DNA from: a virus
DNA length: 40,412 nt
IMG/VR virus record: IMGVR_UViG_2209111019_000001
Coordinates: 1-40,412 of that record
Strand: one strand, 5' to 3'
Translations under genes and position numbers: made by a program
Notes under the pieces: model-generated
Seen by the model: the letters and a program-made list of their open reading frames with translations, nothing else
Told to the model about the DNA's origin: nothing
Database searches by the model: none
Part shown: piece by piece, positions 21,125-28,158 of the stretch
Numbering within the stretch: position 1 is the stretch's first letter
Layout: every line of letters starts with the position of its first letter

Positions 21125-22363
21125 TTACAGCTTGGCAGCGTCCGCGATCAGCGTGGTAGCCAGATCGGTGAGCCGCTGCTTCGCGTCGGCCCGCTCCTTG
21201 CCGCTCAGCTTGTCGGCCCCGCTGACTGCCAGGCCGATCAGGCTTTGCGCGCTGTCTACACGCTTGGTCACGCGCTCCGCGATTACCTTGGTGCTGTCGC
21301 CCGGTGCGTCCGCCTCGCTGCCGGCACCTTCGGCTACCTTCGCTGCTTCCAGCGCCTTTTCCCGCGCCCGCTCCGCCTTGATCTCCCTTTCCGACTTGCG
21401 AGGCAGCGACAGACCCCGCCCCTCGTACGCCGCGTACACGGCTTCCGACAGCGAGCCTTCCTCCGGCAGTTCCAGCATGGGGAAGTGCTCCGCCACGATT
21501 TCGTGGTCGCTGTTGTCCAGCGCGCGAAGCCAGTCCACCAGAATCGTTGAAAGCTGGTAGTTGACCCCCTTGCGGACGCTGTCCAGCGCGGACCGCTTGT
21601 CGACGTCGTCCACCGGAACATCTGCCATCGACTGAGCGTTGATTTCCGCAATGATGTCCCGATAGCCCTTGGACGTGGCAGTCAGGTCCGGGAGGCCAGC
21701 GCGGTTGCGGGCAGCGAGACGCAGCTTGAAATAGATTTCCGCCACTGCCCGCGCGCTGCTGCCCGTCGCCAACATCTGAGTTGCGGAGTCGCGCATCTTG
21801 GCTACGCTCTCGCTGATCAGCGATTGCGCGTCCGGGATCGAGTCGATATCCGACGTTTCGCCGGTCGCCACGTCCGTTGACGGCAGCGGAATGCGGTTCG
21901 CGGCGTTCAGCGCACGGCGCAGGCTCGCCTTTTTCGCCGCTGCTCCGCGACCCTTGATCTTGGTGCTGATCAGCTCCTCGGTCTCAGTGGCCAGCGCGGC
22001 AGCGGAGTCAGCGTTGCCTTCCTTCCGCAGCGTCACTACGCGCTCCGTGTTGGCGCTGATCTGCACCTCAACGTCGTCACCGTCTGTGAGTACGGCGTCA
22101 CTCTTGGGCATGGCGTCCCTTTCGATGGTGGGACTTCCCATGGTGTCAGACTGGGCACCCGCCGTCAACTTGGCTTCCATGTCATCGCTGACTCTCACGC
22201 AACTGGCGCAGCGGGGAAGGTCGGCGCCCTTGATCCCGTGTGTAGCAACCTTGCCGCACAGCGTCTTCGGTTCGCCGTCGCGAACCAATTCGTGAGAGAT
22301 TGCTCCCTCGCCGATCGCGCCGAACATGTCATGCGGTCCGAACGCTGCAAGTACCTGAGTCAT
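21125..22363 (-). CDS. 412-aa protein, candidate immunity repressor
   Basis: Unrecognised protein with a short N-terminal metal-site pattern (KTLCGK, then LPRCASCVR), an acidic linker, and a long mainly helical body. The segment AKMRDSATQMLATGSSARAVAEIYFKLRLAARNRAGLPDLTATSKGYRDI, about residues 195-245, could hold a helix-turn-helix. The C-terminus is Lys/Glu-rich and helical. ATG at 22363 with GGAGAGAGGCGGGGCC. It is a monocistronic unit with its own terminator, a perfect -35 TTGACA and a 16-bp palindrome just upstream, as expected of a self-regulated repressor. No sequence match confirms this; it could also be a structural or replication accessory protein. Confidence 0.5.
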   Translation of the reverse strand: MTQVLAAFGPHDMFGAIGEGAISHELVRDGEPKTLCGKVATHGIKGADLPRCASCVRVSDDMEAKLTAGAQSDTMGSPTIERDAMPKSDAVLTDGDDVEVQISANTERVVTLRKEGNADSAAALATETEELISTKIKGRGAAAKKASLRRALNAANRIPLPSTDVATGETSDIDSIPDAQSLISESVAKMRDSATQMLATGSSARAVAEIYFKLRLAARNRAGLPDLTATSKGYRDIIAEINAQSMADVPVDDVDKRSALDSVRKGVNYQLSTILVDWLRALDNSDHEIVAEHFPMLELPEEGSLSEAVYAAYEGRGLSLPRKSEREIKAERAREKALEAAKVAEGAGSEADAPGDSTKVIAERVTKRVDSAQSLIGLAVSGADKLSGKERADAKQRLTDLATTLIADAAKL

Positions 22364-22399
22364 GGCCCCGCCTCTCTCCGTCGATGGGACCAGCGTGCA

Positions 22400-22427
22400 G
22401 CCGGCCCCGCTTCGCTGTCAATACAAC
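22400..22427 (-). promoter_or_regulatory. promoter for the 412-aa gene
   Basis: On the minus strand a perfect TTGACA lies within 10 bp of palindrome copy 5; the -10 box is weak. A repressor on the palindrome would contact or occlude this promoter. Confidence 0.4.
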
Positions 22428-22443
22428 CGGAGAAATTTCTCCG
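22428..22443. promoter_or_regulatory. 16-bp palindrome operator, copy 5
   Basis: Perfect core, 5 bp beyond the dNMP kinase stop and 65 bp before the start of the 412-residue gene. Flanked by GTCAAG and GTTGTA. Confidence 0.7.
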
Positions 22444-22448
22444 CTTGA

Positions 22449-23009
22449 CTACGCGCCCTGCGCCAGCGCGTCAACCGCTTCGCGCAACTCAGCGAGGGAG
22501 CCGGCGTTGTTCAGGGTCACGTCACACGGGTAGTCGTCTAGCTCCGTCTCGCTGGCATGGGTCGCGGTGCTCCCGCTGTTGGGTGAAGCCTCCGGGCGGA
22601 TGATGCGAACCAGCTTGAAACCGCGCTTCCGCAGGGTCCGCGCTTCGTTCAGATACCGCACGTCCGTAACAACGACCGGATCCGGCGTCGCCCTGTACTT
22701 GCGCAGCAACTCGAAGAGCCAGAACGAGGGGTCAAGGTCGCGCACCCCCTGTCCGAAGTGTTGCAGCACGCGCCGAACCTCCGGATACTCGTCCTTCGCG
22801 CTGTCCCACCCGTCAGCGGCGACGATCTCAGACAGCCGGTAGTACCCGAACACGCTGTCGTGGTACACGATGGGGTCCAGCTTGAGCGCAGCCTCTTTCA
22901 GCGGATCAGCGAAGGCGAGCCGCACATAATCGTGCGTTTCGCAGAGCCGTGCGGCAGCAGTGTCCTTCCCGCTGCGCATCTTGCCGATAAGTGCGATGTC
23001 ACGCGGCAT
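22449..23009 (-). CDS. deoxynucleoside monophosphate kinase
   Basis: 186 residues. P-loop GKMRSGKDT (residues 9-17), LAFADPLKE, and VVTDVRYLNEARTLRKRG, followed by a segment HASETELDDYPCD typical of phage dNMP kinases. It would phosphorylate dNMPs to supply dNTP synthesis. ATG at 23009 with GGGGG seven nt upstream. That ribosome site is the 3' arm of a perfect hairpin, so translation may be blocked when the hairpin forms. Motif copy E lies just upstream. Confidence 0.9.
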   Translation of the reverse strand: MPRDIALIGKMRSGKDTAAARLCETHDYVRLAFADPLKEAALKLDPIVYHDSVFGYYRLSEIVAADGWDSAKDEYPEVRRVLQHFGQGVRDLDPSFWLFELLRKYRATPDPVVVTDVRYLNEARTLRKRGFKLVRIIRPEASPNSGSTATHASETELDDYPCDVTLNNAGSLAELREAVDALAQGA

Positions 23010-23016
23010 GAAAATG

Positions 23017-23056
23017 CCCCCTAGTCGCCATGATTGGTGTCATGACTACTAGGGGG
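23017..23056 (-). terminator. hairpin that includes the dNMP kinase ribosome site
   Basis: Perfect 9-bp arms CCCCCTAGT/ACTAGGGGG with an inner CATGA/TCATG stem. In minus reading the 3' arm GGGGG is the ribosome site of the kinase gene, followed by CATTTTC. It may end the late operon or control kinase translation. Confidence 0.6.
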
Positions 23057-23069
23057 CAGACCTATTCAG
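23057..23069 (-). promoter_or_regulatory. CTGAATAGG motif, copy E (short)
   Basis: Only the 5' 13 bp CTGAATAGGTCTG are kept; the rest is replaced by the hairpin arm. Lies between palindrome copy 6 and the dNMP kinase gene. Confidence 0.5.
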
Positions 23070-23090
23070 CGCTACGCGGCGCGGTACGTG

Positions 23091-23106
23091 CGGAGAAATT
23101 TCTCCG
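23091..23106. promoter_or_regulatory. 16-bp palindrome operator, copy 6
   Basis: Perfect core, 6 bp beyond the holin stop codon and upstream of motif copy E. Flanks TTTGAG and CACGTAC in minus reading. Confidence 0.7.
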
Positions 23107-23112
23107 CTCAAA

Positions 23113-23352
23113 CTATGCCTTCGGCGCCTCGCCAGTCGCAGACTCAACAGCGGCAACGACGTCAGCCGGCGCGTGCTTAGCGAACCAGCCAGCGGCGAAG
23201 GTGGCAACGCCAGTCAGCGCAGCCTCCGCCAGCCGCAGGACATCGCCGGGCACGTTGCCATGGAAGACGTGAGCCGCGACAGTGGAGACGACCAGGGTAG
23301 CCGCAGCGGAGCCAGCGGAAGCAGCAGAAACCTTCGGAGAAACAGCAGACAC
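23113..23352 (-). CDS. holin-like membrane protein
   Basis: 79 residues. Two likely membrane helices, around SAGSAAATLVVSTVAAHVF and EAALTGVATFAAGWFA, separated by a short turn, with an N-terminal Ser/Lys stretch and an acidic C-terminus. The size, topology and position after the endolysin gene fit a holin that forms lesions for lysin release. GTG at 23352 with AAAGGGG. The last gene of the late region, followed by an operator-type palindrome. Confidence 0.7.
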   Translation of the reverse strand: MSAVSPKVSAASAGSAAATLVVSTVAAHVFHGNVPGDVLRLAEAALTGVATFAAGWFAKHAPADVVAAVESATGEAPKA

Positions 23353-23365
23353 AGAGTGCCCCTTT

Positions 23366-23593
23366 CTAGTGAATGAGAAATGCGGCGACAGTGGAAGCTA
23401 CCGCGCAAATGGTGGTGACCGGAATGCCGTACTTCCAGCGCTCTATGCTGCGAAGCCGGGATTCGTGGTCGTCCAGCGTGTCAGCCGTACTCTCGCGAGT
23501 CTGCGTCAGCGACTGGACGTCCGCGCGCATCCCGACAATTTCGTCGTACATGTCGCGGAATGTGATGGTGACGCCTTCCTCCTGCTCAGCCAT
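23366..23593 (-). CDS. coiled-coil lysis protein with C-terminal anchor
   Basis: 75 residues. An acidic N-terminus leads to a heptad-like coiled coil (EIVGMRADVQSLTQTRESTADTLDDHESRL), then one hydrophobic segment at the C-terminus (GIPVTTICAVASTVAAFLI). This resembles small phage lysis or holin-partner proteins of the XhlA type. ATG overlaps the endolysin stop (TAATG). It may act with the two-helix holin next door. Confidence 0.68.
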   Translation of the reverse strand: MAEQEEGVTITFRDMYDEIVGMRADVQSLTQTRESTADTLDDHESRLRSIERWKYGIPVTTICAVASTVAAFLIH

Positions 23594-24501
23594 TAGGCAC
23601 CCGCCGTAAAGCCACGCTGCTTCGCCAGATGCGCCAGGCTACGCGGCCCGGGGACTCCGTCAGCGGCAGTGCCCTTGTAGCCCTGCGCGCGCTGCTCAGC
23701 CTCATAGCCTCGCGCGGTTGCCACGTCAAAGATGCCCGGGACAAAGTCGCCACTGCGGAGCCGGCCGTTTGCCACAAGCGCAAGCTGCACGGCGTAGGTC
23801 TGCGGGAAGTTCTGCGGGTACTTGCGCTCATCCGCCTCGCTGTGCGTTGCAGCCCAAGCGACGACGCGCAAAGACACGTGCTTCGCGGCGACCAGGGCCG
23901 GAGGCTTCGGCTTAGACGGAGTCACCGGGGGCTTAGGCTTTGCCGCCGTAGGCTGCGCCCAAGCGCGAAGTGCGGCAGCGGAGGCAAAGTTAGCTACGTC
24001 GTGGTCAAGCCCACCCGCCTCGCTGTACTGGTGGAAAGTCCAAGCGTGATTGACGCGCGGGTGGCCGGCGCTAGCCCCAGGATCGGCAATCCACAGCCCA
24101 TCCGCCGGCCCGCCGCTGTTGCTGTCGCGATCAGCCCAGAAACTCCGGTTGCAGTACAGCACAACCTTGTGGCCCGGTGCCTTCGCCTTGACGCGGCTCA
24201 CGAACGCGTCCCGCTGTGCCTGGCTGACCCCGCTGTCTTCCCAATCGCACGCGATCAGGTCACCGGGCGCAAGGCGCGCATGCGCGAGGAAGTAGTCAGC
24301 CTGCGCCGCGCCATCGCCGGGCCGCTGGAAGTGATAGTGGCCAACGACCAGACCAGCGGAGCGACCGTGCGCAACCTGGGCTGCATAGCGCGGGTTTACG
24401 TAATTGGTCGACTCAGTCGCCTTGACGAACACGAACGAAAGGCTGGCTGTGCTGTAGGTGTCAGACTGGTAGCTGGCTACGTCTATGCCGGAAACGGTCA
24501 T
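23593..24501 (-). CDS. GH25 endolysin
   Basis: 302 residues. The GH25 lysozyme domain occupies about residues 1-185: SGIDVASYQ (catalytic Asp), FVFVKATEST, GHYHFQRPG, LIACDWED (catalytic acids), VLYCNRSFW and WTFHQYSEAGGLDHDVANF. A Pro/Lys linker follows, then a C-terminal module of about 95 residues with VANGRLRSGDFVPGIFDVATARGYEA and DGVPGPRSL, a peptidoglycan-binding-like repeat. There is no signal peptide, so export relies on the holin. ATG with AAGGGG. Confidence 0.9.
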   Translation of the reverse strand: MTVSGIDVASYQSDTYSTASLSFVFVKATESTNYVNPRYAAQVAHGRSAGLVVGHYHFQRPGDGAAQADYFLAHARLAPGDLIACDWEDSGVSQAQRDAFVSRVKAKAPGHKVVLYCNRSFWADRDSNSGGPADGLWIADPGASAGHPRVNHAWTFHQYSEAGGLDHDVANFASAAALRAWAQPTAAKPKPPVTPSKPKPPALVAAKHVSLRVVAWAATHSEADERKYPQNFPQTYAVQLALVANGRLRSGDFVPGIFDVATARGYEAEQRAQGYKGTAADGVPGPRSLAHLAKQRGFTAGA

Positions 24502-24786
24502 TTAAGCCCCTTGGGTTTCGGCCGGAACAGTCCAGCCGGTACTGGTGGTCATGGTCTGGACGGCAGCCGGCTGCGAAAGTACCGGAACCGGTTCAACCCG
24601 GCACCCACACGCGGGCAGCTTCGCCGGGTCAGGCGCCGTGCAGTCCGGAGCGTGAATCCGCGCGGCAAGGTCAGCGCTGATCGCGTGTTCAAGGCAGGCA
24701 AACACGGCGTCAACGTCATCGGGGTTGGTGGCGCTCCTTCGCTGCCACTGAACGGCGGCTGCCGCACCGCAGAGAACACACTTCAT
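24502..24786 (-). CDS. small zinc-site protein, 94 aa
   Basis: Begins MKCVLCGAAAAVQWQRR, with further Cys and His (ACLEH, IHAPDC, ACGC), a pattern of six Cys and two His for one or two zinc sites. Such proteins occur between tail and lysis genes in many actinophages; their role is unknown. ATG at 24786 with AAGGGGCAGAT, 9 bp from the previous gene. Confidence 0.65.
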   Translation of the reverse strand: MKCVLCGAAAAVQWQRRSATNPDDVDAVFACLEHAISADLAARIHAPDCTAPDPAKLPACGCRVEPVPVLSQPAAVQTMTTSTGWTVPAETQGA

Positions 24787-24795
24787 ATCTGCCCC

Positions 24796-25329
24796 TTACT
24801 GGGAAACCCAAATGACGATCAGCGAGGATGCAAATCCGCTGGAAGAATAGGTATTGAGCGCCGCGCCGGAATCCTGAACCCCGACCACGGCCACATAGTC
24901 AGTAGTGCCATTCATGGTCACCAGGGTTGACGTTTGCGTGGCAGCGGTGACGTTCTGAGTCTGCATTGCCTGCGTACCGCCGGCCGTAGCCGCAATGCCG
25001 TTTTTGTAGATGAACGCGCGCCGGTACCCGGTGATATTGGAGTTGAACGCCACGGTTCCGATAACCAGATACGTGCCCGGAACCGTGGGTGTGTAGCGGT
25101 AATTATTGGTGGTATTGCTGTGCCCGCTGTCCGAGTCAATCACTTCGGTATCGATTGCGATATTGGCGGGAGTTGAGTCGGTAAGGGACTGCACTGTCGT
25201 TTGGTACCCGTAGAAAACCGGCACCCCCAGCGTGAAGTTCCCCAAATCACGAACCTGCGCGTTCCACCATGCGGCGGTCTCATACTGCCCGGGAACGGCG
25301 GTTCCCATTGTCGGAATTACGCGAGTCAT
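24796..25329 (-). CDS. C1q/TNF-like tail tip protein
   Basis: 177 residues. The N-terminal segment GQYETAAWWNAQVRDLGNFTLG is typical of the start of actinophage tail fibre proteins. The remainder resembles the C1q/TNF jelly-roll: alternating beta strands with SGHSNTTNNYRYTPTVPG, YLVIGTVAFNSN, YRRAFIYKNG and a Thr/Asn-rich end. Trimers of this fold bind cell-surface ligands, so it is a candidate receptor-binding protein. ATG with AAGGGGCGGCG. Confidence 0.7.
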   Translation of the reverse strand: MTRVIPTMGTAVPGQYETAAWWNAQVRDLGNFTLGVPVFYGYQTTVQSLTDSTPANIAIDTEVIDSDSGHSNTTNNYRYTPTVPGTYLVIGTVAFNSNITGYRRAFIYKNGIAATAGGTQAMQTQNVTAATQTSTLVTMNGTTDYVAVVGVQDSGAALNTYSSSGFASSLIVIWVSQ

Positions 25330-25338
25330 CGCCGCCCC

Positions 25339-28146
25339 TTAGTAAACGTACGCGTGTGAATCAAACTGACAGACCCCATCCCATTTGGCGGGGTCGGTTA
25401 CTCCACTGGGCAGTGCCTCGCAGATCACAGCGCCGGCAGGATGCGCCTTTGTGGTGCTTGACGTCATGACCAGCACTGCGAATGTCCAGCCTGGCGCCGT
25501 AGCTGCCATGTGATCGATGGTCAGCGTTTCGGCGTTTGCCGTCCCTGGCTCAATCACCACATTTGTTCCGGGTGAGATCTGCGCGGTAATGGAATTCTGG
25601 TTATCCCCGTGGGGCGCTACCGCAATTCCAGAGGTTCCGATCGGGTACGCCTGTGACGTCGTCGTGTGCCAAGCGCCCAGCGAGCCGTACGGCGTTGCGT
25701 CAATCGGCGAGCACTGCAACGTGACGCGAGCCTCGCCGCTGTCCGGATCGAGATTCCACGCGACGGATTCGACAAACGCGTCAACCGTGATGGCTGGCCG
25801 GCCGAACGGGCGCCGAATCACGCGAATTCGCATGCCCAGCTCAAGCGACAGACACACGGGCCAGAGCGCCGGATTCGCCGAAGGGTTGAGAACCAGCGAA
25901 TCAATGCGCGTGAGCGGATTCTTGTACCGCGAAAGCAGATAATTCGCGGCGTCTTGGCATTCCAGCGAACTGGTCGCATTGATCGTCCGCTGAATGCTGC
26001 GCGGGAAGTAGGCAGTCTGTGACGCCGCATCCTCCGCGCTGAAAATCTGCGACGTCGCCGCTTGTGTGACTTCCACCAGGTTGCCTAGGTGGGTCGGATC
26101 GTAGTCCAGCGCGATATCCTCATACGGGAATTCATGTTCGCCGAAGGTGTACACGGGCGTTCCGGCGTTGTACCGGGCACTGCGCGCCTTGAACGTGACA
26201 GTTCCATCAGCGGAGACAAAGTGCTGGCCGCTTTCGGTGTCGACAACCTCTTGCAGCGCGCTGAGCGCATCCTGTCCGTCACTGACCAGGGGGCCCATGC
26301 TTTGCGTCTGTCCGGTGTCCAGCGCGCGCGGACCGAGATAGCCGGCGTACCCCAGGATGCGCGAATACCGAATATCCGTGGCGTCACCCGCAAAAGCATT
26401 GCGCCACGCGGAATACAGCGTATTCAGATCGCCGTTCGACAGCGCGGACGGGAACTCAGCGGCGTAGGCAAGATCTCCCTTGTAATTCCAGGAGGATCCG
26501 ACGGGGTCAATCCACGCGCCCAGGCTGTCACTGCCAAGCTGGCTGTTGGGAATCAGATACGCGGGGACGGTAACGGTTCCGCCGTTGTTCCCGTCCAGAC
26601 CGATACTCAGTCCCGACGTTGCCGCCGTCCACTTCATGTAGATGAAATGCCAGTTGCCGTCACAGACCGCACCACCGGGCGGATTGTAAGTTACGTACGA
26701 AATAGTAGGATCGGGGCCAGACATCATGATGTACGGCTTTTGATCAGTCCCGATGACGAACCCAAACCCCGTGCCCGCTGACTTGGTGCTCGCTCCCGCG
26801 CCCCAGATAGTCGCGAAGGCGCCAGCCCCGCTAGGTACCGGCCCGGTGTAGCGAAACGCAATAACGCGCGTGAAGTCGGAATTCCAGTTGCCGGCCGGAC
26901 CGCGGATCCCGGATGCGACCAGCGGGATATACGTCGCCTTGTCGTAATTCAGGGTTCCGGGGCTCGCGTTGCTGAACGTCGCCACCGTGCCGTCACCAGC
27001 GAACACGCCGTTTACGGTGTCCGTCGCTGTGATCTGGTTACCGAATGTCAGGCTGCCGGCACCTTGCTTCGCGACAGCGGTAGGCGGAGGCGAGTAATTG
27101 CCGGTCGCGTCCGTGACGTTCTGCGAAAACTGGGGGTCGTCCAGCTTGAACAGGAAGCGCGGCGAGCGTGCCGAGATTTCCTCCGTCAGCGGATCGCGCA
27201 AGGTGCGCTGAGACAGCAGCGCGAAGGCGTCAACGGCAGTGGGCTGGACAAGGCTGTACGTGCCGCCTTGCGTCCAGCTCTGGGGCCAGCGCTCTACGTA
27301 CCCGCTGTAGAGCGGATACCAAGCTCCGGGATCCCCGTACGCGGTTGCCGCCCCCTCCTGATACTGCCACGCGTTGCTCTGAATCGTCAGCGCAGCAGTA
27401 GCAGCGGAGGTGAGGCCGATGCCTATTGCAAGCTGTGCAGCGTTGGCCGGCGCCGTTGCCGTGACCGTGATGGTTGACCACGTGGTGCCCACGGAGGATC
27501 CGACCAGCGCAACGGAGGTGCCGTGCGTGACGGATACGACCGTGCCGTCAGCGCCGTGAAAGGACAAAAACGGGTACACGGCCTGAGTGGTCGAATTCGT
27601 GGTGTTCCGCACGCGCGCCGTGAAACTGTAGGTCTTTCCCGCTGTCACGGCAGCCTGATACGTGAACATCACGGAGGAGTCAGCCGCTTCCCCGTTGGTC
27701 ACCGGGACTGACCATACGGAAGTGCCCGCGAAGGCGCTCCCGCTGGCCACTACACTGAGCCCCGCACCGAACATTGCCGGTCCGGTCGGTCCCTGATCAG
27801 CCAAGCCAGCGGCGAGCCCAGCGCAAGAGGCGATAGCCGGCGTAAAGAGGTTCGCCGTTGGTGGCCACTGGGCGCGCACCTTGCATGGCTGATACGGCCA
27901 GATGTGACCGTAATACGGGCCGCTGACGTTGGTGGGGTCTAGCGACCCATCGTTGTTTTGGAGAATCGAAGACATGGTGCCGCTCTGCACCTGGTCAAGC
28001 TCGTACTGCCGGCCGCGCTGAGTGCCCATTGATCCGGTGGTGCGCCCCGTGACATTCACATATTTGTCAAGGGGCACATCACCACCGTTGGAAGCCCAGC
28101 TAGCGCCCCACCCGTATTCGATATTCGGGAAGTTTGCATTAGTCAC
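25339..28146 (-). CDS. large minor tail protein
   Basis: 935 residues. The N-terminal part (IEYGWGASW, TGRTTGSMGTQRGRQYELDQ) and later blocks match the large central tip protein typical of actinophages. A middle region with SDFTRVIAFRYTG, GNWHFIYMKW and LSIGLDGNNGG reads like a LamG/concanavalin-type carbohydrate-binding fold. The C-terminal part is beta-rich (LSLELGMRIRVIRRPFG, AFVESVAWNLDPD). It probably forms the tail tip hub and contributes to host recognition. ATG at 28146 follows a GGGGGCCC region; next gene 9 bp on. Confidence 0.8.
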   Translation of the reverse strand: MTNANFPNIEYGWGASWASNGGDVPLDKYVNVTGRTTGSMGTQRGRQYELDQVQSGTMSSILQNNDGSLDPTNVSGPYYGHIWPYQPCKVRAQWPPTANLFTPAIASCAGLAAGLADQGPTGPAMFGAGLSVVASGSAFAGTSVWSVPVTNGEAADSSVMFTYQAAVTAGKTYSFTARVRNTTNSTTQAVYPFLSFHGADGTVVSVTHGTSVALVGSSVGTTWSTITVTATAPANAAQLAIGIGLTSAATAALTIQSNAWQYQEGAATAYGDPGAWYPLYSGYVERWPQSWTQGGTYSLVQPTAVDAFALLSQRTLRDPLTEEISARSPRFLFKLDDPQFSQNVTDATGNYSPPPTAVAKQGAGSLTFGNQITATDTVNGVFAGDGTVATFSNASPGTLNYDKATYIPLVASGIRGPAGNWNSDFTRVIAFRYTGPVPSGAGAFATIWGAGASTKSAGTGFGFVIGTDQKPYIMMSGPDPTISYVTYNPPGGAVCDGNWHFIYMKWTAATSGLSIGLDGNNGGTVTVPAYLIPNSQLGSDSLGAWIDPVGSSWNYKGDLAYAAEFPSALSNGDLNTLYSAWRNAFAGDATDIRYSRILGYAGYLGPRALDTGQTQSMGPLVSDGQDALSALQEVVDTESGQHFVSADGTVTFKARSARYNAGTPVYTFGEHEFPYEDIALDYDPTHLGNLVEVTQAATSQIFSAEDAASQTAYFPRSIQRTINATSSLECQDAANYLLSRYKNPLTRIDSLVLNPSANPALWPVCLSLELGMRIRVIRRPFGRPAITVDAFVESVAWNLDPDSGEARVTLQCSPIDATPYGSLGAWHTTTSQAYPIGTSGIAVAPHGDNQNSITAQISPGTNVVIEPGTANAETLTIDHMAATAPGWTFAVLVMTSSTTKAHPAGAVICEALPSGVTDPAKWDGVCQFDSHAYVY

Positions 28147-28158
28147 CGCTGGGCCCCC

